Assembly (NCBI RefSeq): GCF_900890425.1
Contig: NZ_CAAHFG010000001.1
Span: 2,046,001 to 2,110,000, forward strand
Origin: Pontiella desulfatans
GTDB lineage: Bacteria > Verrucomicrobiota > Kiritimatiellia > Kiritimatiellales > Pontiellaceae
Length of the DNA stretch: 64,000 nt
Direction of reading: 5' to 3'
Below the pieces are notes generated by a model that saw nothing but the letters and a program-made list of their open reading frames with translations, searched no databases and was not told where the DNA came from. This document shows positions 18,601 through 26,291 of this stretch, in pieces. Both the position numbers and the translations under genes were made by a program. How positions within the stretch are numbered: the stretch's first letter is position 1; each line of letters begins with the position of its first letter.

Positions 18601-20085
18601 CAGATTCGCCCGGACCCCCAGAACGACGGGCGTATTGTTTCCGTCCCACCGGAAATCCCGCCGGTTGCCGATGAACCAGTTGTAGCGCCCGACGGACTCG
18701 GTCACGTGCTCATGCGGGCAATAGATGGACGAGGTATCGCTGCCCTCCATTTTTCCGCAGCCGGTATGGAAATTATATTCGCAGGTCCAGGGCCGGCCTT
18801 CGGTGGAATCGTAAAGATGCAGGATGATGCCCTGGGCGCTTCCGGCGGTATCGATCATGTTGCGCCGGTAAACGAAATCCCTCGTGTTCTTCATCGAAAG
18901 GGTTCCCTGGGCATGGCCTTCCTCGGTCGAACCGATTTCGTTGTCGCTGAGGTTCACGGTGGCATGGTCGATATGGTAGAAGAGGTTGTTCTCAACCAGC
19001 GCATCTTCCAGATAGTTGGCCCACAGCCCACCTCCATCCGCATAGCGGAAGGCGCAGTTGAACACCGTGACATCCTCGCAAAAATCCGTTTCCGTTCCTT
19101 CGAAATATGCGGTCTGCGGCACCTGGATGCTGCCCAGCGAGCGCTGCGAACAGACATAGTAGTCGAAGTCGCAGTTACGGATCGTGATGCGGTCGGATGA
19201 GGCAAAATGGAAGGTCGTTGCAAAAAAACCGATGCCGTCAATCACGACATCGTGCGTATCGGCACCGCCCGTCACGGCATAGACATTGGTGCCCTTGCCG
19301 ACAATCTGGCGTCCTGTGGGATCCAACCCATCGTCAGCCCAGAGATACAGCGTTCCGGTGGACTCGTCATAGCCCCACTCCCCGGCCGAGTCCAGCAGGA
19401 CGCGCTCCGCGTTGTTCACCCCGCCCTCGAAGAAATATTCGTTGGTCGTCTTATATCGTTGAGCCTCCGCATAATTAAAGGTGTTGGAGCCGGCAACATG
19501 GTTTTCCACAATGCGGGCCGCCGTGTGATGATTGCCGCAATTGAGTATCGCGATGCAACCGCTTAAGGAAAACCCGAGCGCCGATAGCTCTTCGTCGACC
19601 ACGGTTCCATTGGACGATCCGGCATCCCACTGGATGCGCGCGCTCCCTTTTGACCAGCACGCATCCGAGAAAACCGGGGCATTCGGATAGCGCGCCAGCG
19701 TCATCGGTTCGCCATCCACAAACAGCTGGGCAACATCATTGGCAACCGTGGTCTTGTAGACATTGCCCGCATCCAGCGTCCAGCTGTTGGTGAGGGCAAC
19801 CGTGCCGTCCAGAACCACGGTTTCTCCCGGATAGGCAACGAGCGAAACGGGGCTGTTGGAGATTCCCGAAACCCCCGACAAATCGACGGTTTGGCCATAG
19901 GTGCCCCCGCGGATATAGCAGGTGTCTCCCGCCGACAGCACACCAACCGCATGTTGAATCGTGGCAAACGGGGCCGCCAGCGTTCCGGCGTTGGCATCGC
20001 TACCCGTCGTGGAGACGTAGCAATCCCCGGCCACGGAAGCCATCGCCAGCAAACAAACGCTAACCATGCCTTGTGATTTTTTCAT
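15604..20085 (-). CDS. Giant secreted multidomain beta-helix/Ig protein
   Basis: A 1493-residue protein with a signal peptide (about 1-20). Approximate order: right-handed beta-helix (21-640; CYVSTTGSDANAGTLAAPF start, then coils such as VVIDGIGFFATTFHFASSD); fibronectin-like segment (655-745, TYYWRIDSV); Ig/cadherin-like repeat (745-845); putative-Ig repeat (845-940, WLQLAADGSLGGTPG); two copies of the module of about 220 residues also found at 12828 (945-1160 and 1170-1400, both with GADYDGDxTNDTLTFD); and a C-terminal SYSAWAFGFGL...DVENDGYDNLAEYALGMDP domain also present at 31747. The DxDxDG clusters suggest calcium binding. Probably a surface-attached polysaccharide-active or adhesive protein; catalysis is unproven. 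Confidence 0.8.
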   Translation of the reverse strand: MKKSQGMVSVCLLAMASVAGDCYVSTTGSDANAGTLAAPFATIQHAVGVLSAGDTCYIRGGTYGQTVDLSGVSGISNSPVSLVAYPGETVVLDGTVALTNSWTLDAGNVYKTTVANDVAQLFVDGEPMTLARYPNAPVFSDACWSKGSARIQWDAGSSNGTVVDEELSALGFSLSGCIAILNCGNHHTAARIVENHVAGSNTFNYAEAQRYKTTNEYFFEGGVNNAERVLLDSAGEWGYDESTGTLYLWADDGLDPTGRQIVGKGTNVYAVTGGADTHDVVIDGIGFFATTFHFASSDRITIRNCDFDYYVCSQRSLGSIQVPQTAYFEGTETDFCEDVTVFNCAFRYADGGGLWANYLEDALVENNLFYHIDHATVNLSDNEIGSTEEGHAQGTLSMKNTRDFVYRRNMIDTAGSAQGIILHLYDSTEGRPWTCEYNFHTGCGKMEGSDTSSIYCPHEHVTESVGRYNWFIGNRRDFRWDGNNTPVVLGVRANLYRNIAMATFIKGIAGAGDAYYLKGDYHEVYNNVGIGGIQAELSVGVALGGNAHTTTRNNAADMVTDDPMPGTNSFNYVGQKSASSMAELLRDTDNWDFRPRPDAVELVDQGTNILCLVNGEHLDVTAGWLGAAPDLGAYEHGASDYWIPGRQLPQASVPIPSDGNTKALYDCDLMWLGGLGSVSYTIHLGTASNSLAFMGSQTNNIFNPGGWTNDQTYYWRIDSVLADHSVVTGQVWSFTINDHRPRADSSRHEVIEDRSVAITLSGSDIDGDPLTYSISTSPAHGTLSGTEPDLTYTPDADYAGADYFAFTANDGTSDSRKGMVMITVTEANDAPRLSTGALSVGHAVQDRAYHGSVAGWATEVDGDPISYSKVIGPAWLQLAADGSLGGTPGAMDVGGNSWVVRVADSTGLATTGTLEILVVAEHLLTSLDFADLNVSLTNNTLMIGGSTSNLDVLGVAVGNDYLYSVTYTGADYDGDATNDTLTFDLRVKGWDGGTMDAATGSATIGTTASTISFVDSAFIVGDLRIDVGESLEFRMENPVVSLTSGEINRVAAFTGFTSARLEQTATTANSHIAILGSGTGLPTYYFATDQESGPLDVGTGPLYVSSDEGGGTRSTRWGVANVDFGIDVSVAVVPPVTPPTLSFTEFDAALSGNTLKVGGSSSNLSVSGTASGNDYLYSVAYNGADYDGDGTNDTLTFDVLVQGWAGSAAGTTFINSDTDKNAHCGAASIGTNDSAVTLNANGWAVGNSVMNIGETLEFTLLNLSVSTSRGGLHTASPSAFTGVSYKETGNGYGHQVVVGQGASGLFASRFNASTYDLGGLLAEGNPLTITSAELGGAASANPERWNVRNIDFGIHVSAVPPGSYSAWAFGFGLEGADAASNADVENDGYDNLAEYALGMDPTSSDAGSKVSVGTTVDGGTNWFEYIHGRRTDYLAQGLSYLLIDSSNLVESPAATNAQDQIRTGPVVEGYESVTNRYRTDDPTKFIQLRIRQE

Positions 20086-20163
20086 ATCGCCTCTCTTTGA
20101 ACCGCGGGAAGAGGGAAACGCTTCCCTGAATCAAAAATAATACGGGATTCAAAACAACTGCCT

Positions 20164-20181
20164 ATCCTCATTATTTGGGAT
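20164..20181. promoter_or_regulatory. ATCC-N9-GGGAT site upstream of the giant beta-helix gene
   Basis: ATCCTCATTA then TTTGGGAT, 79-96 bases upstream of the start at 20085. Flanking bases TGCCT on the left are shared with the element at 48814, which also has TGCCTATCC. Putative operator or promoter element by hand alignment. Confidence 0.4.
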
Positions 20182-20309
20182 GCAGAACAAGCTTGCGGTG
20201 AAGTCGCTGTGGCGTGCGGACACCCCGTCTCCGCTCTTTGCGCACGAAACATAAAAACATCGAGCTTCTTCCTGAGTATCGACGAAGTCTACCTGGGCAG
20301 GTAGCTCGG

Positions 20310-20516
20310 CTACATCAGTTTAGGCTCCTTGAGCTTCATCTTCGGGCGGTCGACCGGTTTGGGTGGAACAAACTTTTCTCCTCCTCCTTCATGACGAGAA
20401 TAACAGCTCCAGTACCCCGGCCAACGTTAAGGCCGCCGCATGCACCACCAGGCTGATAACAAAGCCGCTTGGGGCACCTTTGACTACGCCCTTCGATTCA
20501 GTGTCCGTTTTTCCAT
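20310..20516 (-). pseudogene. Remnant of a third TonB/vWA-like protein (N-terminus only)
   Basis: On the - strand an ATG at 20516 gives MEKRTLNRRA then a stop. In a second frame SLVVHAAALTLAGVL follows, and in a third KFVPPKPVDRPKMKLKEPKL then stop at 20310. In order and spacing these match the N-terminus, the S-x3-H transmembrane helix and the PKPVxRPKMxLK stretch of the intact gene at 20533-21897. Two frameshifts, a nonsense codon and loss of the whole vWA part make it a decayed copy. It lies directly downstream of the intact paralogue, as expected for a tandem duplication. Nothing else is recognised in 20182-20309. Confidence 0.7.
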
Positions 20517-20532
20517 CTCGGCCCCCCTTAGC

Positions 20533-21897
20533 CTATTTGACGTAGCTCTGGATTTCCTCGAGCCCCTTGACCGTCTGATATTGCCCCTTGCAGAGCTGGG
20601 TCAGCTGGCTGAAATTACCCGATGAACGTTCGTCGGCTTCGGCATCCACCCGGATGAACTGAACCACGTTGAGCGAAAAATCCATCTTGCTGCTTTTCTT
20701 CTTATTCAGCCCACTGGCCGTCAGCGCTTCCCGGGGCCGATACTGATCTTTCATCGCGGCGAAGGCTTCGGCAAAATCGAGCGGCTTGTAATAGTAAAAA
20801 TCGGGTTCGGGCGGACGTTCCGTGTCAGGGAAATATTCACGTATAATTCCCCATTCCCCACCGGAGATCACTTTCGGAGGCTGTCCGGCGGACTTTCGCT
20901 TCACATTCTCCTGCGCCAACTTCTCCCGCCCTTTGGCCACTAATTCCGTCCACTTTTTTCCTGCGGAGGTGGTCTTCTTCCACTCCTGCAGAGGGGGCAC
21001 TTTTTGGAGCGCCACACGCTGATGACCCCAGGCGTTGCTTAGGATGAACACCGTATCGGCCTGCTGCTGCATGGCCACCATGGTCGCATCGTACCAGACG
21101 CGGCCACCACTCCATTCGTCCCCGTAGATCGATCCGCCTTTCTTGAGGGGTTCCGCAAACTTTCCGATGCGGTAATCGCCGCGATTATCGACGCCGCCCG
21201 GCCCTAGCGTTTCAATACCGAATTTTCCGGACGTTACCGCATCGCCTGAAGCATTCAAAGGACCTAGCCAGGCTTTGGCCTTGGCCGCATTCCCACGACT
21301 GGCCGACATTAATGAAGGAAACAACGTCTGCACCCGTCCGCCGAAAAAGACCCCAATATTAAACAAGGCTGTGGGAGGCAACTCTTCAACAATGCGGAGC
21401 ATTTCATCCTTGATAAGCGTATACGCTGGAATACCCCCCATTTCATCAATGAGCATGTGATTGCCCGTATCCAGAATCAGGAAAATCTTTTCGCCTTTGC
21501 CTTTCACCCCGAAAATCTCAATCTCCGGCATGGAAAAACCGACGCCGCCCCCATCACCAAGACCGCCGCCCACACCGCCGCCCAGGCCGCCCTTTACGCC
21601 TGTGATTTCCGGCATTTTGATGTCCGGCATCGTCTGGCTCATCTTCGGCTTCACCACGATGCGTTTGCGCAGCTTTGGTTTTTTGACGCTTTTCTTTTTA
21701 GTATTAACCGGGACTTGAAGTTTCTTTAGCTGCATTTTCGGCCGATTGACCGGTTTGGCTTCAAAGGCCTTCTCTTCCTTTTGAACCACCGTCACCGCGA
21801 CAAATGTCAAGGCGATCACAATCAGCACCGCATGGACCCCCAAACTCACCAGTGCTGCGCTGGACTTCGCGTGTTTTGCAAAAAAGCGTTTTTTCAT
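20533..21897 (-). CDS. TonB/TolA-like membrane anchor fused to a degenerate vWA-like domain (second copy)
   Basis: A 454-residue paralogue of the protein at 8582-9889, colinear over its whole length. It has the transmembrane helix with S-x3-H (SLGVH), the KPVNRPKMQLKKLQVPVN and KPKLRKRIVV basic stretch, PDIKMPEITGVKGG and a Gly-rich linker. The vWA-like part has KIFLILDTGNH as strand 1, FNIGVFFGG, VAMQQQADTVFILSNAWG and CKGQYQTVKGLEEIQSYV. The MIDAS is lost (DxGxH for DxSxS; no Asp after ILS), differently from the first copy, so the metal site is not conserved even within the family. The start has GGAG six bases upstream. The long leader carries the shared element at 22025-22091. Function unknown. 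Confidence 0.7.
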   Translation of the reverse strand: MKKRFFAKHAKSSAALVSLGVHAVLIVIALTFVAVTVVQKEEKAFEAKPVNRPKMQLKKLQVPVNTKKKSVKKPKLRKRIVVKPKMSQTMPDIKMPEITGVKGGLGGGVGGGLGDGGGVGFSMPEIEIFGVKGKGEKIFLILDTGNHMLIDEMGGIPAYTLIKDEMLRIVEELPPTALFNIGVFFGGRVQTLFPSLMSASRGNAAKAKAWLGPLNASGDAVTSGKFGIETLGPGGVDNRGDYRIGKFAEPLKKGGSIYGDEWSGGRVWYDATMVAMQQQADTVFILSNAWGHQRVALQKVPPLQEWKKTTSAGKKWTELVAKGREKLAQENVKRKSAGQPPKVISGGEWGIIREYFPDTERPPEPDFYYYKPLDFAEAFAAMKDQYRPREALTASGLNKKKSSKMDFSLNVVQFIRVDAEADERSSGNFSQLTQLCKGQYQTVKGLEEIQSYVK

Positions 21898-22024
21898 TCC
21901 TGTCTCCTGTAAATTTTACATACTCGCTGGCTGGCCGACCGGTTTTGCCCGTTCAAAAAGATATTCATTATTTCCTTCTTTTTTCGCGAATACCAAAAGG
22001 TCGACAATGGGCACTCATCCCCAT

Positions 22025-22091
22025 AATTCGCAAAGATTGAGACATAAGTTACAAAAGCAACCTCAGGGCGTCAATCGGGCAAACAACCGAG
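22025..22091 (-). promoter_or_regulatory. Conserved upstream element A (67-bp promoter layout)
   Basis: On the + strand the blocks are AATTCGCA (22025-22032), AAGTTACAA (22046-22054) and GGCGTCAATC...AACCGAG (22067-22091). The same three blocks occur with identical 21-base offsets at 24777-24843. The right-hand block also recurs at 48814 and 62091. It lies 128-194 bases upstream of the start at 21897. Probable promoter/operator; factor unknown. Confidence 0.55.
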
Positions 22092-22122
22092 ACTGAACAG
22101 CTAATGGCCTTGCAAGCGCTGA

Positions 22123-22245
22123 GAGCAAACCGCCGAATATCGCTGGTGTTCGCAGGCCTGGCTCGAACACCACGCCGACCGCGCCTTCGTCAACACCCTC
22201 GCCAAATTCAAAACCGACCGCATTTCCGTGCGCGATGATTTTTGA
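22123..22245 (+). pseudogene. Unrecognised C-terminal protein fragment
   Basis: An open frame on the + strand with protein-like composition (TAEYRWCSQAWLEHHADR, then FVNTLAKFKTDRISVRDDF) ends at a TGA just before the palindromic repeat. It has no start and no identifiable family. It may be the 3' end of a gene lost when the repeat region rearranged, or a chance frame. Confidence 0.25.
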
Positions 22246-22489
22246 GAAAAGGTTCTGGAGAAAAGTTTTGGAGTGCGGTGGCAACGAGGAACGAGGCGAC
22301 ACCGCTTTTGCGAGCGCACCGTACCGTTCAACCGCAAAAGCGGTGTGGCGCTGCGCTTCCCACCGCACTCCTGATTGCCGCCCGCCCGTTTCATCTCCGG
22401 CTCGTTTAAAAGCGGTGTCGAGCGACTTCGTCGGCCTCCGGCCCACCGCACCCCAGATTGGCATTTGGAGGCCTGCGTAAACACCCCCG
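22246..22489. repeat. Palindromic repeat element with nested inverted repeats, interrupting a sulfatase
   Basis: Outer arms GGAGTGCGGTGG (22270-22281) and CCACCGCACTCC (22360-22371) and inner arms ACACCGCTTTTGCG (22299-22312) and CGCAAAAGCGGTGT (22333-22346) are both perfect. A third half-unit in reverse orientation follows (AAAAGCGGTGTCG near 22412, CCCACCGCACC near 22443). The unit thus reads GTGCGGTGG...GACACCGCTTTT, present once forward and twice reversed. No transposase is nearby, so a non-autonomous or REP-like element is likely. Confidence 0.7.
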
Positions 22490-22490
22490 T

Positions 22491-22617
22491 TAACCCGCGC
22501 CGCATAGGAGACCAGATCCATGTAGCCCAGATCGTCCGCTAAGACGAAGATAATGTTCGGTTGCTTCGCACACGCGGCTGATGCCAGCAAAAGCAGAGGC
22601 AATTGAGTTTTAATCAT
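22491..22617 (-). pseudogene. Sulfatase N-terminus, truncated by the palindromic repeat
   Basis: A signal peptide (MIKTQLPLLLLASAACA) and KQPNIIFVLADDLGYMD, then SYAARVNG, are the first 42 residues of a secreted type I sulfatase, with the first metal-binding Asp pair in ADD. Homology stops where the repeat begins; the frame runs on to 22063 but encodes repeat and unrelated DNA. The formylglycine motif and the rest of the enzyme are gone. The ribosome site AAAGGA is intact, so a short nonsense protein may still be made. Confidence 0.8.
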
Positions 22618-22637
22618 ACATATCCTTTGTCAGGTGC

Positions 22638-24713
22638 TTATGCAGGGGTGGTAATTTCATGCCGGTGTCGGTCCAGCAGAACACACAGATAGGATGCAAA
22701 TCCATGGTTGCAGCTGGCCCGCGTGTCACGGTGCTCCCACAGCGTCCCGGTGGCATCGACCATCGGCAGGAAAAATTCCTTCATTTCCTGCAGCAACTGC
22801 GCGACTTCTCCGTGGAGTGACAGCAGTTCCATGCGCAGGTAATAGCCGATAAAGGCATTCGCTGGATGCAGCGGGTTGGTTTCAGAACGATTCGGACCGG
22901 CCTCGCTCAGCAGAAAGTTCCAAAGGTTGGAAAATTCATCCGGCGACGCAGTTCCAAAGAAAAAGGCGTAGTACTGGCAGACTTCCGTACTCTCACCAGA
23001 CAGGATCGGAATGCCGATCAGATCGCGAACTGCATTGTCGACAAAATAGGTTCCGTTAAAAGACTGCTCACGAATGCTTTCATGAAGCGCCGCTGACTGC
23101 GCACACCATTGTTCGTTGTCATAGAGCTTTCCGGCAACATCCAGTGCTTTGGCGTAGAGCATGTTGGTTGGATAATTGATGTCCATCAACAGCGTATTGG
23201 CTTTCGACCACTCGACAAAGTTCCACGACGGGAGCCGCTCCAGCAGACCGCATTCATTTTCATACGGTTTAAAGAAGGCAAGCAGCGTTTCAATGCGCGG
23301 CTGAAGCAGTTCGATCAATTCATTATCGCCGGTGCGTTGGAGATATTCCTCTGCTTCGAGAATAAGCCACAACGACCATTGCGGAATATAGCGCCCGTCG
23401 GAGCTGTCCGACGGATAGCACATCGGCAGCATGCCCTTGGGAAGCCGCGCGAAGGAATCGGGCAACGTATAGTTTTCAATAAAGCTGCGTTCCACTCGCG
23501 AACTGCCGCATAGCAGCGGCTCAACACGCCCGGTGAAAAAGCTGTCGCACAACCATCCGGCGCGCTCGCGACCGGGGCAGTCCATGTAGATATCCACCGC
23601 ATTCTGACGGAAGGTTTGCCTCCCTGCCTCAAACAGACGGTTCAAATCAGGGTCAGGGCTTTCCAGCACAATATCAGATGCTTCCGGATTGACATATTCG
23701 CGCATCCCCAGTTCGCTGACTTCCGCCTCACCGTCCAGCACGACCACCTTCAGATAGCGGCCGGTATAGGGCTCCAGCGATTCAAGCGCATGATTTCCCG
23801 GCTGCAGTTCAAAATACACCAGGCTCAGACAATCATTGCGCGTCAGATCAATATCACCCTCCGTCAACACCTCATCAAACAGCACCATCAAGCGGATCGG
23901 CTCCTGACAACTCACCGTACACCGCACAAAACCGGTCAGATTGATTCCCAGGTCCCACAACTCATACCGGTTAACGGAAGCCCCGCTCCCTTGTGAGCAC
24001 GTGCAGGATTGATGGAGTTGAAGCACATCCACCTCGAACTGGGTCGGGTGAAACGACTCAAGCACGCTGTAATTTGCATCAATCATCCACCCGAACTCGG
24101 ATCGATCCACCTCACGCTCTACGACTTCAACGGAGCCGGCATCAATTCGTTCGCCTGCCGTAACGACATCATAATCCGGTAGCACCACATGGCGCGGCAG
24201 CAACGGTTTATCTACTTGCACGGCCAACGGCATCTCTTCACGAACACCCGGCAGCCGATAGGCTTCCAGAAACGGGCGCTGATATCCATAGCGCTCCACA
24301 TGCTGAATACGCGAAGACAAAACCGCACCCGAAAAGCCGGAGCCCCCCGTAGCAGCAACGACGTCTCCTCCAACCCGAAGTTCCGCCTGACAGAATGAAG
24401 GCTGGTTCGGATAGGCATAGCTGTTGCAGTTATAACCCGCCACCTCGATGGATAAATCATTTTCACCTACCTGAACACGATCGCTTAGATCCAGTTCATC
24501 CACGCGGTAAAAGCCATGCGGCCCGCGCGCCGGACCATGATGCACAAACTGCCCGTTCAGCATAACGCGATAAATCGTCGATCCGGTCACGTGCAGCTCA
24601 ACGAGCTGATTTTCCAAACATTGGAAGTCCGCGAAGAATTCGACGTGGATATTTTTGGTGGTCTCCATGCCCTCGGGCCAGACCGGTTGTGCCTGTTTAA
24701 AAAAGGTATTCAT
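22638..24713 (-). CDS. GH78-like alpha-L-rhamnosidase, cytoplasmic
   Basis: A 691-residue protein without a signal peptide. N-terminal beta-sandwich domains (FHHGPARGPHGFYRVDELDL-like core, DLSIEVAGYN) precede an (alpha/alpha)6 barrel. The GH78 signature is at about 378-390 (MDCPGRERAGWLCD; the usual form is DCPxRERxGWxGD). It is expected to release L-rhamnose from oligosaccharides taken up into the cell, as ulvan and other rhamnose polymers would supply. The Cys in the signature (WLCD for WxGD) is a deviation. It has its own upstream element at 24777-24843, so it is probably a separate unit within the cluster. A second, secreted GH78 protein lies at 50113. Confidence 0.8.
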   Translation of the reverse strand: MNTFFKQAQPVWPEGMETTKNIHVEFFADFQCLENQLVELHVTGSTIYRVMLNGQFVHHGPARGPHGFYRVDELDLSDRVQVGENDLSIEVAGYNCNSYAYPNQPSFCQAELRVGGDVVAATGGSGFSGAVLSSRIQHVERYGYQRPFLEAYRLPGVREEMPLAVQVDKPLLPRHVVLPDYDVVTAGERIDAGSVEVVEREVDRSEFGWMIDANYSVLESFHPTQFEVDVLQLHQSCTCSQGSGASVNRYELWDLGINLTGFVRCTVSCQEPIRLMVLFDEVLTEGDIDLTRNDCLSLVYFELQPGNHALESLEPYTGRYLKVVVLDGEAEVSELGMREYVNPEASDIVLESPDPDLNRLFEAGRQTFRQNAVDIYMDCPGRERAGWLCDSFFTGRVEPLLCGSSRVERSFIENYTLPDSFARLPKGMLPMCYPSDSSDGRYIPQWSLWLILEAEEYLQRTGDNELIELLQPRIETLLAFFKPYENECGLLERLPSWNFVEWSKANTLLMDINYPTNMLYAKALDVAGKLYDNEQWCAQSAALHESIREQSFNGTYFVDNAVRDLIGIPILSGESTEVCQYYAFFFGTASPDEFSNLWNFLLSEAGPNRSETNPLHPANAFIGYYLRMELLSLHGEVAQLLQEMKEFFLPMVDATGTLWEHRDTRASCNHGFASYLCVLLDRHRHEITTPA

Positions 24714-24776
24714 TGTTTTATTTCCGCTTACTTTTCCTGATGTATTAAATGTCTACTCTGCATCGTTACCTTAAAC

Positions 24777-24843
24777 AATTCGCATCAATATAACCGCAAG
24801 TTACAATAGCCAACTCCTGGCGTCTATCAGTCAAACATCCGTT
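24777..24843 (-). promoter_or_regulatory. Conserved upstream element B (67-bp promoter layout)
   Basis: AATTCGCA (24777-24784), AAGTTACAA (24798-24806) and GGCGTCTATC...CATCCG (24819-24843) have the same offsets as element A. It lies 64-130 bases upstream of the GH78 start at 24713. Probable promoter/operator. Confidence 0.6.
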
Positions 24844-24855
24844 ATTCAACCGACT

Positions 24856-26211
24856 TCAATCAGAGGTTCTCAGTTTATACAGTTTCAGCATGCTCGGTTC
24901 GACGGTTGTTTCCGGTTTGCGATCGCGGTTTTTCCCCAAGGTTTCCCATTTCAGCACATAGCGCACTTCCGGATTACCCGAATCGCCGATATCCGACATT
25001 CGCTGCACGCCCAACCCCGGAAAATCGCTTTCAAGCTGGCTCAGTTCCTTCGGAAGCTCCGGTTGCACTTCGATGGCTTCATTCGACGGCTTCAACGTCT
25101 CTTCGTCGATAAGCAATCGACCGGTTCCGAAATCACGGTGGCGGTAGGTCATCGTCAGGGTTCCCGGAGCAGCTTCGGACAGTCCGCTGATTTTGATGCC
25201 GATGAAGCCCATTGAGCCGTGGCCACCAAACACGACCGGTTTGTCCCAATCGGTGAGCTGATGGACTTTCCACGTTCCATTTTCGGGTCGCGCGGCATAA
25301 ACCTGCATATTCCCGTTCTCATCCGATTTGTGATAGCTGATGACCGGTCGGTTATTCGAATCGAAAAACAAAAATTTGGCGCTGTTGATGATGCCGCCAT
25401 GGCTCGGGATGGGATCGACACACAACTCGGTCTGACTGATTTTTATCGGGAGCGTCACCGGGTCGCCAAAAGCCGATTCCCAATGAGTCAGGTTTTTGCT
25501 GCGTGCATAGGATATATCATGATTCGTTGCGCAGTCCGGCGTATCGCGCCAGACCCAAACGCTATGAAACCAGCCGTCCGGGCCACGCACGGGTCCGAAT
25601 GGATAGGCGTTTATCTTGCCCTCGCCGTCAAAGAGCGGCGTTTCCAGAAAACGCGACCATGACTGCGTTTTGGGGTCGTAAATATTATACGGGTTGATGC
25701 CGTTACCCGATCCGCCATGACGGTAGGTGAAGATTAAATCGTCATTCAGGTTTTTAAGGAATTTTGGATAGGTGGTGCGCGTTTCCAGCTCTCCGGTCAT
25801 CGGAGCTTCTTTTAGCGTTGTAATATCTCCTGCCGTTTCCGTGCGGAAGTAGACAAGCGGGTTGGCGTGCATGTTGCCCGACACATGCAACTGCCCCGCG
25901 CGATCGATTGCCATGGTGATGTAATTGTGCGAATCCCAGCCGACCTTGGACGGCAGCACCTGGAACTGCCACTCATTCGAGTCGAGCATGCGCGAAGCAA
26001 CCGTCATCTGATGATCCGCATCGTAGTACGCAACATACTGACGATCGCCTTCGGTCAGCAGGCAAAATCGCACCGGAAAACCGGCGGTCACGGGCGCGAC
26101 ATCAAGCACCTGTTCAACCTGCCATTTCGATATATCCCCCGCCATCGCGGATTGCATAATAACCAGGGCAATACCAAAAAATATCCCTCTCTTAATGTTC
26201 CAACATTTCAT
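24856..26211 (-). CDS. Secreted BNR_4 beta-propeller protein, ulvan-lyase-like
   Basis: A 451-residue protein with a signal peptide (about 1-24, ending QSAMA). It resembles BNR_4 (PF15892) seven-bladed propellers: QYVAYYDADHQMTVASR, WDSHNYITMAIDRAGQLHVS with the Asp/His-rich loop, TYPKFLKNLNDDLIFTYRHG, GINPYNIYDP and VWRDTPDCATNHDISYARS. Some ulvan lyase families (PL24/PL25-type) have this fold and architecture, which fits a locus with rhamnosidases and sulfatases, but the family cannot be settled without a search. Last gene of the long - strand run from 48.7 kb; it follows the damaged BNR_4 gene by 80 bases. Confidence 0.7.
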   Translation of the reverse strand: MKCWNIKRGIFFGIALVIMQSAMAGDISKWQVEQVLDVAPVTAGFPVRFCLLTEGDRQYVAYYDADHQMTVASRMLDSNEWQFQVLPSKVGWDSHNYITMAIDRAGQLHVSGNMHANPLVYFRTETAGDITTLKEAPMTGELETRTTYPKFLKNLNDDLIFTYRHGGSGNGINPYNIYDPKTQSWSRFLETPLFDGEGKINAYPFGPVRGPDGWFHSVWVWRDTPDCATNHDISYARSKNLTHWESAFGDPVTLPIKISQTELCVDPIPSHGGIINSAKFLFFDSNNRPVISYHKSDENGNMQVYAARPENGTWKVHQLTDWDKPVVFGGHGSMGFIGIKISGLSEAAPGTLTMTYRHRDFGTGRLLIDEETLKPSNEAIEVQPELPKELSQLESDFPGLGVQRMSDIGDSGNPEVRYVLKWETLGKNRDRKPETTVEPSMLKLYKLRTSD

Positions 26212-26291
26212 CGTAAAGTCGCTCCAATCTGCATTTCGTCGCCCTGCCTAAATTTCATTCCGGCCGTTCCCCTCGACAGGGATCATTGATT

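Noticed and set aside
18145-19200. 351-residue + strand frame inside the giant beta-helix gene
   Set aside because: Antisense shadow; the opposite strand encodes an uninterrupted beta-helix domain and this frame has no ribosome site or family.
22270-22371. CRISPR-like array in the nested repeats
   Set aside because: Only two to three units in opposite orientations, with no regular spacers and no cas genes.
22063-22490. C-terminal part of the open frame after the sulfatase start as a real protein
   Set aside because: It is a translation of the palindromic repeat and adjoining DNA; only the first 42 residues have sulfatase homology.
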